DNA from: CADEEN01 sp963816315
GTDB taxonomy: Bacteria > Pseudomonadota > Gammaproteobacteria > Burkholderiales > Burkholderiaceae_C
Reading direction: 5' to 3'
NCBI GenBank assembly: GCA_963816315.1
Contig: CAWFJZ010000047.1
Span: forward strand, 62,001 to 126,000
Length of the DNA: 64,000 bases
Shown here: positions 50,331-58,189 of the stretch, piece by piece
Numbering within the stretch: position 1 is the stretch's first letter
Layout of the letters: the number at the start of each line of letters is the position of its first letter
The notes under the pieces: generated by a model
What the model saw: the letters and a program-made list of their open reading frames with translations, nothing else
Told to the model about the DNA's origin: nothing
Database searches by the model: none
Position numbers and translations under genes: made by a program

Positions 50331-50340
50331 TGTAGGACAA
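50331..50340. promoter_or_regulatory. TGTAGGACAA site upstream of the CBS operon
   Basis: One of several copies of a TGTCCTACA-like element, sitting between the tRNA-Arg 3' end and the hypothetical/CBS gene pair. A regulatory function is inferred only from recurrence. Confidence 0.3.
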
Positions 50341-50345
50341 AACCT

Positions 50346-50421
50346 TGGCGCGCCCGGCTGGGATCGAACCAGCGACCCTTGGCTTCGGAGGCCAATACTC
50401 TATCCACTGAGCTACGGGCGC
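50346..50421 (-). tRNA. tRNA-Arg (anticodon CCG)
   Basis: A complete cloverleaf on the minus strand: acceptor stem GCGCCCG/CGGGCGC, D-loop with AGTGGATA, anticodon stem TTGGC/GCCAA with loop CTCCGAA (anticodon CCG at 50388-50386), T-arm with GGTTCGATCCC, discriminator G and an encoded CCA (50348-50346). It reads CGG arginine codons, frequent in this GC-rich genome. A TAGAAT box at 50437-50432 (minus) may be its -10. Confidence 0.97.
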
Positions 50422-50457
50422 GAGGAGCGGCATTCTAGCGGGCGGCATCCCGAGACA

Positions 50458-50486
50458 GCGTTGCGCCAGAGGGCCGTCGCTATAAT
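50458..50486 (+). promoter_or_regulatory. Candidate promoter for cytochrome c5
   Basis: A perfect TATAAT lies at 50481-50486, 65 nt before the ATG. Positions 17 nt upstream show only a weak -35 (GCGTTG, 50458-50463); a TTGCGC at 50461-50466 has a too-short 14-nt gap. Confidence 0.5.
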
Positions 50487-50550
50487 TCGCGGCCCTTGCG
50501 TGCCCCGTGCACGCAATGTTTTTTTCGCGCTTTCACTTGACGAGGATGGC

Positions 50551-51444
50551 ATGAGCAACGCTCACCACGACGATCACGACCTGCCGCATGAAGGCCCCAT
50601 CAAGACACCGAAGCAGCTCATCTGGGCGGTGGCGCTGTCGTTCATCGTGCCGATCCTGTTGATCGTCCTGCTGGCCAACTACGTGACTTCGCAGAGCAAG
50701 CCGGCGGCCGGCAGCGACGCGATGAGCGATCAGGCGGTGGCCGCGCGGCTGCAGAAGATCGGCTCGGTCGAGATCAAGGATCTGTCCGATCCGGCATCGA
50801 TGAAAACCGGGGCCCAGGTCTATGCCGCGCAATGCACCGCCTGCCACGCCGCCGGCGTGGCCAATGCGCCCAAGCTGGGCGACGCCGCGGCCTGGGGCCC
50901 GCGCGTCAAGACCGGCTACGAAGCGCTGCTGACCTCTGCGCTCAAAGGCAAGGGCGCGATGGGCGCGCAGGGCGGCGGCGACTTCAGCGATTACGAGATC
51001 GGCCGCGCGGTCGTGCACATGGCCAACCAGTCCGGCGGCACGTTGCCCGAGCCGAAGATGCCGGCGCCGGCGACGGCCGCTGCCACCGACGCAGCGCCGG
51101 CCACAGCCGCCGCGCCGGCTGCGGCGACGCCGGCTGCCGCGCCCGTGGCCGCGGCCACGGCGGTCGTGGCCGCCGCTGCACCCGTGGCGGCAGCCGCGAA
51201 GAGCGATGCCGCACCGGCGCTCTACACCAGCGTCTGCTCGGCCTGTCACATCGCCGGCGTGGCCAACGCGCCGAAGCTCGGCGACAAGGCGGCGTGGGCG
51301 CCGCGCCTGACCGCCGGTGTCGATGGCCTGACCGCCAGCGTCATCAAGGGCAAGGGTGCGATGCCGCCCAAGGGCGGCGCCGCGGCGGCCAGCGACGCCG
51401 AGATCAAGGCGGCGGTCGATTACATGGTGGCCAGCGTCAAGTAG
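50551..51444 (+). CDS. Twin-haem cytochrome c5-type membrane protein
   Basis: A 297-residue protein: an N-terminal membrane helix (LIWAVALSFIVPILLIVLLANYV), then two cytochrome c modules with CTACH and CSACH (each CxxCH), separated by an Ala/Pro-rich linker. Each has 'AGVANAPKLGD..AW.PR' and the distal methionine-type 'GAM.....G'. This is the common betaproteobacterial 'cytochrome c5 family' protein, a periplasmic electron carrier anchored in the inner membrane. ATG 50551 follows a GAGG ribosome-binding site. An intrinsic terminator follows. Confidence 0.95.
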   Translation: MSNAHHDDHDLPHEGPIKTPKQLIWAVALSFIVPILLIVLLANYVTSQSKPAAGSDAMSDQAVAARLQKIGSVEIKDLSDPASMKTGAQVYAAQCTACHAAGVANAPKLGDAAAWGPRVKTGYEALLTSALKGKGAMGAQGGGDFSDYEIGRAVVHMANQSGGTLPEPKMPAPATAAATDAAPATAAAPAAATPAAAPVAAATAVVAAAAPVAAAAKSDAAPALYTSVCSACHIAGVANAPKLGDKAAWAPRLTAGVDGLTASVIKGKGAMPPKGGAAAASDAEIKAAVDYMVASVK

Positions 51445-51464
51445 CGCGCGGCACAGCGACCCAC

Positions 51465-52019
51465 TCAAGCCGGCCCGTGCGCCGGCTTTTTGTTATCCGG
51501 CGCTGCGGCTTGCGGACTCAGCACATGGCCGAAGCGCGTGGACATCTCGGCAAAGCGCAGCGGCTGCGGCTGCCACACGTCGGCCTCGACCGCGCGTGCG
51601 GCCTCGTGCATGTCCTGCGTGTGCACGATGCCCAGACCGATGGCGCTGTCGATGAACAGGCGGCCGTGTTCGTCGAGCCAGGCGTTGCGCGCCTCGGCGT
51701 TGAGTCCGGTGTGCGTGGTCAACGAAAAGTCGGTGCCAACGCGCCACACCCACGGCGCGGCTTCGAGTTCCACGTACACGCGCTGCGGGCCGTTCTGGAA
51801 GAACCAGGCGCCGGCGGCGTCGTGCTCGTAGTTGCGGGCGATGAAGTCGATCAGCTTGTCGTGTTCGATGCGGCTGCCCTTGATGCGCGGGAACCGCCCC
51901 GCGGCCTGCACGCGGTCGTCGCGCATGTACCAGTCGCCGCGCGCGTCGAGCGCCAGCCAGCCATAGCAGGCCGGCACGTTGGGCCACTTCCTGAGTGCGG
52001 CTTCGACGATCGCGTCCAT
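51465..52019 (-). CDS. Conserved betaproteobacterial protein (DUF2946-like)
   Basis: A 184-residue soluble protein beginning MDAIVEAALRKWPNVPACYGWLALDARGDWYMRD, followed by 'KGSRIEHDKLIDFIARNYE.D..GAWFFQNGPQRVYVELE.APWVWRV'. The pattern is a well-conserved Burkholderiales protein that I recall as DUF2946 family, but this label is not certain. Function unknown. It is upstream of, and same strand as, nothing closely coupled; a dispersed repeat separates it from the YheT gene. Confidence 0.78.
   Translation of the reverse strand: MDAIVEAALRKWPNVPACYGWLALDARGDWYMRDDRVQAAGRFPRIKGSRIEHDKLIDFIARNYEHDAAGAWFFQNGPQRVYVELEAAPWVWRVGTDFSLTTHTGLNAEARNAWLDEHGRLFIDSAIGLGIVHTQDMHEAARAVEADVWQPQPLRFAEMSTRFGHVLSPQAAAPDNKKPAHGPA
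51467..51492 (+). terminator. Intrinsic terminator after cytochrome c5
   Basis: An 8-bp stem AAGCCGGC/GCCGGCTT (51467-51474 and 51481-51488) with a 6-nt loop, followed by TTTTTG. It lies in the last codons of the convergent hypothetical gene. Confidence 0.88.
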
Positions 52020-52042
52020 GTCTCAGTGGCGCCCGGCCGCCC

Positions 52043-52098
52043 GAAGCCACTGAGCGCCCCCTTGGGGGGCTGCGAGCGAAAGCGAGCTTGGGGGCCTC
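52043..52098. repeat. GC-rich dispersed repeat with CCCCCTTGGGGG palindrome
   Basis: GCCCCCTTGGGGGGC (52056-52070) is followed by GCGAGCGAAAGCGAGC (52072-52087) and TTGGGGGCC. This is the common Burkholderiales intergenic repeat type, related in plan to 62371-62418. It lies just after the YheT gene stop (minus) and may act as a terminator. Confidence 0.7.
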
Positions 52099-52101
52099 AT
52101 T

Positions 52102-53073
52102 TCAGTGTTCCTGCAGCCAGTGCACCACGGCCTGCGGCATCGTTTGTACATGACCCGGCCACGCGCCGCCGGTAAAGCCCACATGGCCGCCATGCTCGGG
52201 CTGCCACAGCGTGACGTGCGAACCGACGTCGCTTTGCCGCGGCAGCGAGGCCGCCGGCACGAACGGATCGTTGCGCGCATTCACCACCAGCGCCGGGATG
52301 CGGATCGTCTGCAGATGCGGTCGGGCGGAGGCCCGCGCCCAGTAGTCCTCGGTGCCGGCAAAGCCGTGCAGCGGCGCGGTGAAGACGTTATCGAACTCGT
52401 AGAGGTCACGCGCCGCGAGCAGGCGCGCGCGGTCGAACAGGCCCGGGTGCTGGTCGAGTTTGGCCAGCGCGCGCGGCTTCATCGTGCCGAGGAACATGCG
52501 TGTGTAGGTCAGGCGCGAAAAACCGCGGCCGATGGCGTGGCCGCCGGCCGCCAGATCGATCGGCGAGCACACCGCGGCCACCGCGTGCGCGGTGATCGCC
52601 GCGCTGTGCGCAGACTCTTCGGCCCAGCGCAGCAGCGCGTTGCCGCCGAGCGAGATGCCGGCCACCAGCAGCGGCGCGGCACTGCGCGCGCGCAGGCGCG
52701 TCAGGATCCAGCCGACTTCTTCGTAGTCGCCCGAGTGGTAGGCGCGCGGTGCGTGGTTCAGCTCGCCCGAGCAGCCGCGAAAGTGCGGCACCGCGAAGTG
52801 CAGGCCCGCGGCTTGCGCTTCGCGCGCAAAACCTTCGGCGTACTGGCTGTGCGACGAACCTTCGAGGCCATGGAACATCACCAGCCAGCGCGCGTCGGCG
52901 TTGGCGACGCGCTGGATGTCCACGTCGATGAAGTCGCCGTCCGGCGTGTCCCAGCGCTCGCGCACGTAGTGCGGCGTGGCCCCCGAGTGGCGGCGAGACA
53001 CCAGCGCCGGCCAGATCGTCTGCGCATGGCCGCCGGGCAACCACCACGGTGCGCGATACGAGGCGAGGTTCAA
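52102..53073 (-). CDS. YheT-family alpha/beta hydrolase
   Basis: A 323-residue hydrolase: 'WWLPGGHAQTIWPAL', the conserved 'W.TPDGDFIDVD', 'LVMFHGLEGSS.S.YA', 'HFRGCSGE.N...R.YHSGD', the nucleophile elbow GISLGGN and C-terminal 'NA.NDPF.P...LP' and 'GGHVGF' (His). This is the YheT/EMB8 group of esterases of uncertain substrate. The TTG at 53073 overlaps the preceding stop by 4 nt and begins the conserved region; no better start is present upstream. Confidence 0.9.
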   Translation of the reverse strand: MNLASYRAPWWLPGGHAQTIWPALVSRRHSGATPHYVRERWDTPDGDFIDVDIQRVANADARWLVMFHGLEGSSHSQYAEGFAREAQAAGLHFAVPHFRGCSGELNHAPRAYHSGDYEEVGWILTRLRARSAAPLLVAGISLGGNALLRWAEESAHSAAITAHAVAAVCSPIDLAAGGHAIGRGFSRLTYTRMFLGTMKPRALAKLDQHPGLFDRARLLAARDLYEFDNVFTAPLHGFAGTEDYWARASARPHLQTIRIPALVVNARNDPFVPAASLPRQSDVGSHVTLWQPEHGGHVGFTGGAWPGHVQTMPQAVVHWLQEH

Positions 53074-53522
53074 TGCAGCGTCGATGGCGCGTCGGCTGCG
53101 ATTTCTTGCGCCTCGCGCGGCGAGCCCGGGCTGGCGTGGTGCAGCACCAGGCGCCAGCCCTGCGTGGTCTTGAAGAAGACGTTGGTGGCCAGCACCCACG
53201 CCGTCTGCGTGCCTTCTGCCGTGCTGATGTCCACGCGTTCGAGCACGTGGTGCACGGCGCAGCCGGCATTCTCGACGCGGCGCACCTGCTGCGGGCGCAC
53301 GGGGATCGGGCCGTTGGCGAACATCGCATCGAACGAGGCCCGCACCGCGCCGTGGCCGACGATGCGCGGTCCGCCCGGATGCACGCAGGCCACGTCGTCG
53401 TCGTCGGACCAGGAGGCCATCAAGCGCTCGATGTCGCCGCGCTGCAGCGCTTCGTAGAACTGCGCTTCGACATCGTCCACCGAAGCCAACAAGGCGGCGG
53501 AACGGGCTTTGGCTTGCGGCAT
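53070..53522 (-). CDS. SnoaL-like (NTF2-fold) protein
   Basis: A 150-residue protein with the DUF4440/SnoaL_3 pattern: 'DDVEAQFYEALQRGDIERLMASWSDDDDVACVHPGGPRIVGHGAVRASFDAMFANG'. It then has 'V..TNVFFKT..GWRLVLHHASPG'. NTF2-like proteins include isomerases, ketosteroid-like enzymes and scaffold proteins; no catalytic role can be assigned. Start ATG 53522. The upstream histidine kinase frame runs 103 nt into this gene. Confidence 0.88.
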   Translation of the reverse strand: MPQAKARSAALLASVDDVEAQFYEALQRGDIERLMASWSDDDDVACVHPGGPRIVGHGAVRASFDAMFANGPIPVRPQQVRRVENAGCAVHHVLERVDISTAEGTQTAWVLATNVFFKTTQGWRLVLHHASPGSPREAQEIAADAPSTLH

Positions 53523-55441
53523 GAGGGCGATTGTAGGGACGGCGTCGCTTCTAAGACAGCAGGCAGGCGCACGCTGAACAGCGAGCCTTGGTCCGGCGCG
53601 CTGTGCACGTCGATCGTGCCGCCCATCAACTCGACCAGCGATTTGCACACCGCCAGCCCGATGCCCGTGCCTTCGATCGGCGAATGGCCGTGCGCGCCGC
53701 GCTGGAACGGCTCGAAGACGCGGCCCAGATGCTCGGCGGCGATGCCGACGCCGCTGTCGGCGACTTCGATCACCGCCTGTGCGCCGTCGCTGCGCGCGCG
53801 CAGTGTCACCGCACCGCCGGCGCGGTTGTACTTGACGCCGTTGGACAGCAGGTTGATCAGCACCTGCTTCAAGCGCGTGCGGTCGGCGCGCACGGCTACG
53901 CCGGCTTCGATGGCGCCCTGCACGCTGACGCGCGCGCCGGCGGCTTGCGCCTGCATCAGGGCCACGCATTCGTCGGCCAACGGCGCCAGCATCACACGCT
54001 CGATCTGCAAATGCAGGTGGCCGGACTCGATGCGCGTCAGGTCGAGCAGGTCGCCGATCATCGTCAGCAGATGCTCGCCGGCTTCGCGGATCAACTGCAC
54101 CGGGCGGCGGTGCGCGTCGGCCAGCGGCGGCGATGGCGTGAGTTCGAGCAGTTGCGAAAAGCCGAGCACGGCGTTGAGCGGCGTGCGCAGCTCATGGCTC
54201 ATGCGCGACAGGAACTCGGTCTTGGCGCGGCTCGCGGCTTCGGCCGTGGCCTTGTCGCGCGACGCCGCTTCGAGTTCGCGCAGATCGGTGACGTCGGCGA
54301 TGTAGCCGAACCACGCGGTGCGGCCGTCGCTCTGCCGCTGCGGCGACGCGGCGCCGAGCAGCCAGCGGTCGGCGCCGTCGCGTCGGCGGATCGGAAACTC
54401 CAGCCGCCACTGCGCCGCGCGCTGCGCCGAAATCGCCAGGCTCGTGCGCAAGCGCTCGCGCCACTCCGGGTGCACCCGCCGCAGCAGCGCGCTGGCGTCG
54501 CTCGTCAGCTCCGCGGCGGCGACGCCGAAGATCGCCTCGCAGCGTTCGCTGACGTAGGAGAACCATCCTAGTTGCCCGTCGGCGCTTTGCATGAACTGGT
54601 AGAGCACGCCGGGCACATGGCGTGCGATCAGCGCCAGGCGCTCGCGGTCGGCCGAGGCCTGGCTTTCGAGTTCGCGCTGCAAGGTGATGTCGGTCTGCGT
54701 GCCGAGCATGCGCCGCGGCGACCCGTCCACGCCGCGCTCGACGATGCGGCCGCGCTCGTGCAACCAATGCCACTGGCCGTCGGCGCCGCGGGCGCGGTAG
54801 ATGTGTTCGTACTGCGCGGTCTCGCCGCGCTCGTGGCGCAGGTAGGCAGCGTGGTTGTCGTCGCGGTCGTCGGGATGGATCAACAGGTCCCAGCTGGCCT
54901 GCGTCGGCGCGAACTGGTCGCTGGCGTAGCCGAGCATCTCGAAGCCTTCGTCGATGTCGGACAGCTCGTCGGTGCCCGGATGCCACTCCCAGACGTAGGT
55001 GCCGGCGCCACGCAGCGCCGTGCGCAGCAAGGCGCCGTCGTCGCCGGGCGGCCGCAGCGGCCGGGAGCAGGCCGCCGCGAGCGCGGCCGCGGCCTCGCAC
55101 AGCGCTTCGAAGTCGGCCGGCGTGTCGCCGTCGGCGGCGGCGATGCAGAGCACGCCGACGCGCGAGTGCAGATGATCGAGCGGCAACCACCAGCAGCCAT
55201 CGGCGCACTGCGCCGCGGCGCCGGCCCAGACGGCGAAGAGCGCGGCGCTGGGCGGCGGCGCGGCGTTGTCGATCCACCGCCGCTCGCCGTCGGCCAGCCA
55301 GCCGATGCAGCACAGGCTGCGCCCGCTGCCTCTGACATGGCGCCGCAGCAGCGCCAGCGCATGCGCGGCGTCGCCATGCGTGACCTGGTGCAAGAGAACC
55401 TGCCGCGACAGCGCAACCCAGTCGGGGCGGTCGCGGCTCAT
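53420..55441 (-). CDS. PAS-domain sensor histidine kinase
   Basis: A 673-residue kinase (start ATG 55441). It has an N-terminal GAF-like region, two PAS/PAC modules (the first with 'GTYVWEWHPGTDELSDIDEGFEMLGY', the second with 'PGVLYQF' and 'ADVTDLRELEAA'), HisKA (FLSRMSHELRTPLNAVLGF) and HATPase (DRTRLKQVLINLLSNGVKYN, 'DSGVGI', 'GTGIGLAVCK'). No transmembrane segment is apparent, so it is likely cytoplasmic. Its last 34 residues overlap the SnoaL gene by 103 nt and do not look conserved; a frameshift near 53550 may have displaced the original stop. No response regulator is adjacent. Confidence 0.88.
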   Translation of the reverse strand: MSRDRPDWVALSRQVLLHQVTHGDAAHALALLRRHVRGSGRSLCCIGWLADGERRWIDNAAPPPSAALFAVWAGAAAQCADGCWWLPLDHLHSRVGVLCIAAADGDTPADFEALCEAAAALAAACSRPLRPPGDDGALLRTALRGAGTYVWEWHPGTDELSDIDEGFEMLGYASDQFAPTQASWDLLIHPDDRDDNHAAYLRHERGETAQYEHIYRARGADGQWHWLHERGRIVERGVDGSPRRMLGTQTDITLQRELESQASADRERLALIARHVPGVLYQFMQSADGQLGWFSYVSERCEAIFGVAAAELTSDASALLRRVHPEWRERLRTSLAISAQRAAQWRLEFPIRRRDGADRWLLGAASPQRQSDGRTAWFGYIADVTDLRELEAASRDKATAEAASRAKTEFLSRMSHELRTPLNAVLGFSQLLELTPSPPLADAHRRPVQLIREAGEHLLTMIGDLLDLTRIESGHLHLQIERVMLAPLADECVALMQAQAAGARVSVQGAIEAGVAVRADRTRLKQVLINLLSNGVKYNRAGGAVTLRARSDGAQAVIEVADSGVGIAAEHLGRVFEPFQRGAHGHSPIEGTGIGLAVCKSLVELMGGTIDVHSAPDQGSLFSVRLPAVLEATPSLQSPSCRKPKPVPPPCWLRWTMSKRSSTKRCSAATSSA

Positions 55442-55451
55442 CGACGGCGTT

Positions 55452-55664
55452 TCAGTGGCTGCCGCGCGCCGCATCCGCGGCCAGTTGGTAGCGCGTGCCG
55501 CAATACGGGCACTGCCCTTGGCCGGTGGTGCGCACGTCGATGAAGACGCGCGGGTGGTTGCTCCACAGCGGCATCTTCGGGTTCGGGCAGAACACGGCGC
55601 GCTCGCCTTGCAGGTCGGACTCGGCGATCAGCACGGCGTCTTTGGCTTGCGGCGCAATGTTCAT
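55452..55664 (-). CDS. CHCC-type zinc-finger protein
   Basis: A 70-residue protein: 'VFCPNP...WSNHPRVFIDV', then 'GQCPYCGTRYQL'. The Cys-His...Cys-x2-Cys pattern matches the zf-CHCC small proteins that usually sit next to ilvE in Burkholderiales, also related to the mitochondrial NDUFS6 zinc site. Its ATG overlaps the ilvE stop (ATGA), so it is translated with ilvE. Confidence 0.88.
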   Translation of the reverse strand: MNIAPQAKDAVLIAESDLQGERAVFCPNPKMPLWSNHPRVFIDVRTTGQGQCPYCGTRYQLAADAARGSH

Positions 55665-56584
55665 ACGCGGTCGAGCCACTCGGTGTATTTGGCGTTGCGG
55701 CCGTTGACGATGTCGAAGAACGCGTTCTGGATCTTCTCGGTGATCGGGCCACGCGAGCCGGCGCCGAGTTCGATGCGGTCCAGCTCGCGGATCGGCGTCA
55801 CCTCGGCGGCGGTGCCGGTGAAGAAGGCCTCGTCGCAGATATAGACCTCGTCGCGCGTGATGCGCTTTTCGACCAGCTTCAGACCGAGGTCGGTGCAGAT
55901 GGCGAAGATGGTGTCGCGGGTGATGCCGTTCAGCGCCCCGGCCGACAGGTCCGGCGTATAGACCACGCCCTTCTTGATGACGAACAGGTTCTCGCCCGCG
56001 CCTTCGCTGACGAAGCCGCTGGCGTCGAGCAGCAGCGCCTCGTCGTAGCCGTCGTCCAGCGCCTCCATGTTGGCCAGGATCGAGTTGGTGTAGTTCGACA
56101 CCGCCTTGGCCTGCGTCATCGTGATGTTGACGTGGTGACGCGTATAGCTCGAGGTCTTGACGCGGATGCCGCGTTTCAGGCCCTCCTCGCCGAGGTAGGC
56201 GCCCCAGGGCCATGCCGCCACCATGAGGTGGATGGTGTTGCCTTTGGGTGACACCCCGAGTTTTTCCGAACCGATCCAGGTCAGCGGCCTGATGTAACAG
56301 CTGCGCAGGCCGTTGCTGCGCACGACTTGGCGGGTCGCGTCCATGACCTGTTCGGGCGTGAAGGGGATCTTCATGCGCAGAATCTTCGCGCTGTTGAACA
56401 GCCGCTCGGTGTGCTCGCGGTGGCGGAAGATGGCCGTGCCGCCTTGCGCGTCGTAAGCGCGCACTCCCTCGAAAGCGCCGCAGCCGTAATGCAGCGTGTG
56501 CGACAGCACATGAATCTTGGCGTCGCGCCACTCGACCAGATGGCCGTCCATCCAGATTTTTCCGTCACGGTCGTGCATCGACAT
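55661..56584 (-). CDS. ilvE: Branched-chain amino acid aminotransferase
   Basis: A 307-residue class IV PLP enzyme: 'DGKIWMDGHLVEWRDAKIHVLSHTLHYGCGAFEGVRAY', the catalytic Lys in TQAKAVSNYTNS, 'DEALLLDASGFVSEGAGENLFVIKKG' and 'LNGITRDTIF', all standard for IlvE of the bacterial I type. It transfers amino groups between glutamate and leucine, isoleucine or valine. ATG 56584 gives the expected 'MHDRDGKIW' start. Its stop overlaps the zinc-finger gene. Confidence 0.97.
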   Translation of the reverse strand: MSMHDRDGKIWMDGHLVEWRDAKIHVLSHTLHYGCGAFEGVRAYDAQGGTAIFRHREHTERLFNSAKILRMKIPFTPEQVMDATRQVVRSNGLRSCYIRPLTWIGSEKLGVSPKGNTIHLMVAAWPWGAYLGEEGLKRGIRVKTSSYTRHHVNITMTQAKAVSNYTNSILANMEALDDGYDEALLLDASGFVSEGAGENLFVIKKGVVYTPDLSAGALNGITRDTIFAICTDLGLKLVEKRITRDEVYICDEAFFTGTAAEVTPIRELDRIELGAGSRGPITEKIQNAFFDIVNGRNAKYTEWLDRV

Positions 56585-56816
56585 GGGGCCGCCCGCCAGG
56601 GTCAAAGGGACGCAATTCTAGGCCGCGGCGCGAGCGCGGTTGGCCCTTCACGCGCTGCTGGCCGGCGTGCCTCGGTCGCGATGCCAGCGCGACGCTTTTC
56701 CCCCCGATCAGGGGGCGCCACCCGGTTGCTCATAAGTAACGCCGCTAGAACAATTCACGGGCCGAGCCGACGCTGGCTCGCTCGCTGAACGGCGATCCGC
56801 AGTGATGGAGGTGGGG

Positions 56817-57195
56817 GTGAAGACAGACGCTTGGCTGAGGGCGGTCTCGGGCGCCGTTGTGCTGTGCAGCGCGGTGGCTGCGCAGGCCGCACCGGACTGC
56901 GCAGCGCTGGCGCACCAGCCGAGCTGGGCCGAGTGCGCTGCCGAGTTTTCCGGCGCCGCCACGGCAACCGACGCAGCGTTCGGCGGCCCGCCGCAGTGGC
57001 AGTTCGACGACGCCGCCGCAGCGGTCGCAGTCGATCGATTTCACGACGTTGGCCGTCAAGCCCCACGGCTCGCCTCAGGTCCGGGGCGAGACGCCTTCGA
57101 CGGTGGCAGCCATTCCCGAGCCGCAAACGAATCTGCTGATGGTGGCCGGGTTGGCAGCCATCGCTTTCATGGCGATGCGGCGTCGCCGGCCGTGA
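56817..57195 (+). CDS. PEP-CTERM secreted protein, frameshifted
   Basis: Start GTG 56817 follows a GGAGG (56807-56811). The first frame gives a signal peptide (RAVSGAVVLCSAVAAQA) and 'PDCAALAHQPSWAECAAEF' with paired cysteines. The second frame, entered around 57008-57035, gives 'SIDFTTLAVKPHGSPQ', and a C-terminal PEP-CTERM tail: IPEPQTNLLMVAGLAAIAF followed by MAMRRRRP. PEP-CTERM proteins are sorted by an exosortase, usually linked to exopolysaccharide. The protein would be about 126 residues. The stop lies 29 nt inside the convergent hypothetical gene. Confidence 0.72.
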
Positions 57196-57568
57196 CCGCG
57201 GCGGCGCCCTGGCGCCGCAACTGCCATTGCGTGCAGCGGCCGTTGACGAACGCCGCCTCGACCTCATCGCCGCCGCCGTCGCGCCACGCAAAGACTTCCG
57301 GTTCATCGCTGACTTTGCGGCCCAGGCTGCGCGTCATGGCGATCACCTCCGCCAGGCGCAGCCCGACGCTGAGCTTGGCGTTGAACATCACCGCGTTGTC
57401 CACATGGCCCAGCGGCGACTGCGCGGCGTTGCGCAACACGCGCAGCGTGCGGCTGGCCTGCAGCAGCAGCCAGAACGCGATCACCGACAGCGCGAGCACG
57501 AGGCCCCGCCAGCCGTAGCCGAGCCAGCCGGCCACCAGCGCCGCGGCGGCCAGCGCCCAGCCGATCAC
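57167..57568 (-). CDS. Hypothetical membrane protein
   Basis: A 133-residue protein with two hydrophobic helices ('ALAAAALVAGWLGYGWRGLVLALSVIAFWLLLQ'), followed by 'RTLRVLRNAAQSPLGHVDNAVMFNAKLSVGLRLAEVIAMTRSLG' and a short C-terminal beta stretch. I recall similar conserved glycerate kinase-linked proteins in Burkholderiales, but give no function. The GTG at 57568 overlaps the preceding stop by 4 nt. Confidence 0.75.
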   Translation of the reverse strand: MIGWALAAAALVAGWLGYGWRGLVLALSVIAFWLLLQASRTLRVLRNAAQSPLGHVDNAVMFNAKLSVGLRLAEVIAMTRSLGRKVSDEPEVFAWRDGGGDEVEAAFVNGRCTQWQLRRQGAAAVTAGDAASP

Positions 57569-58044
57569 TCCTGCACCATCAGCCAGCCGGTGGCGACAAC
57601 ACGTCCGTTGCCCATCGCGAACAGCAGGCGATCGTGCTCGCCGCGCCAGTGATAGACCAGCAACTCGCCGGCGGGCGTGCCGCGCCACTGCGCTTGTTCG
57701 AGCGCGCTGGCGTGCGCCGGCTGCCCGGCTCGCCACTGCGCATCGGGCGCGCCCATGCGCTGCGTCAGCGCCTCGCGCGAAAGCTGCTCGCTCGCCGCCT
57801 GCGCGGCCAGGGCCTGCATCAGCACATGCTTGCGGCCCTGCCAGCGATCGACGTCGGCGTTCCACGCCGCGCCGTCGAAGTGGCCGCGCAGCGCACGCAG
57901 CGTTTGCCATTGCGCGGCCAGGTCGGCGCCGGGCTGGGCCTGCGCGCAGCCGACGTTGGACAAAACCAAGACAACGGCAGCGGTCAGCGCGCGCCGCTGT
58001 TTCAACGCGGCGGCGCGAACGAGTGCAGAGCGCAGGCGAGGCAT
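57565..58044 (-). CDS. Hypothetical secreted protein or lipoprotein
   Basis: A 159-residue protein with an N-terminal basic stretch and hydrophobic segment ending 'LVLSNVGCAQAQ', which can be read as a lipobox or a cleavable signal. The rest has 'MQALAAQAASEQLSREALTQRMGAPDAQWRAG' and 'LLVYHWRGEHDRLLFAMGNGRVVATGWLM', suggesting an SmpA/OmlA-like fold. Its stop overlaps the membrane protein GTG (GTGA), so the two are coupled. Confidence 0.72.
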   Translation of the reverse strand: MPRLRSALVRAAALKQRRALTAAVVLVLSNVGCAQAQPGADLAAQWQTLRALRGHFDGAAWNADVDRWQGRKHVLMQALAAQAASEQLSREALTQRMGAPDAQWRAGQPAHASALEQAQWRGTPAGELLVYHWRGEHDRLLFAMGNGRVVATGWLMVQE

Positions 58045-58189
58045 CAGGCGCGCACGATACGCGGCCGCGGGCGATCGATCAACGCCGACTGAATCTTTTG
58101 CAACGCGCCTTGACTGTGGACCCGCGCGTGCGCACGATCGCCGCCTTTCTCGCCCACCACAGTGACACATCACAGCGGAGACTCACCCG

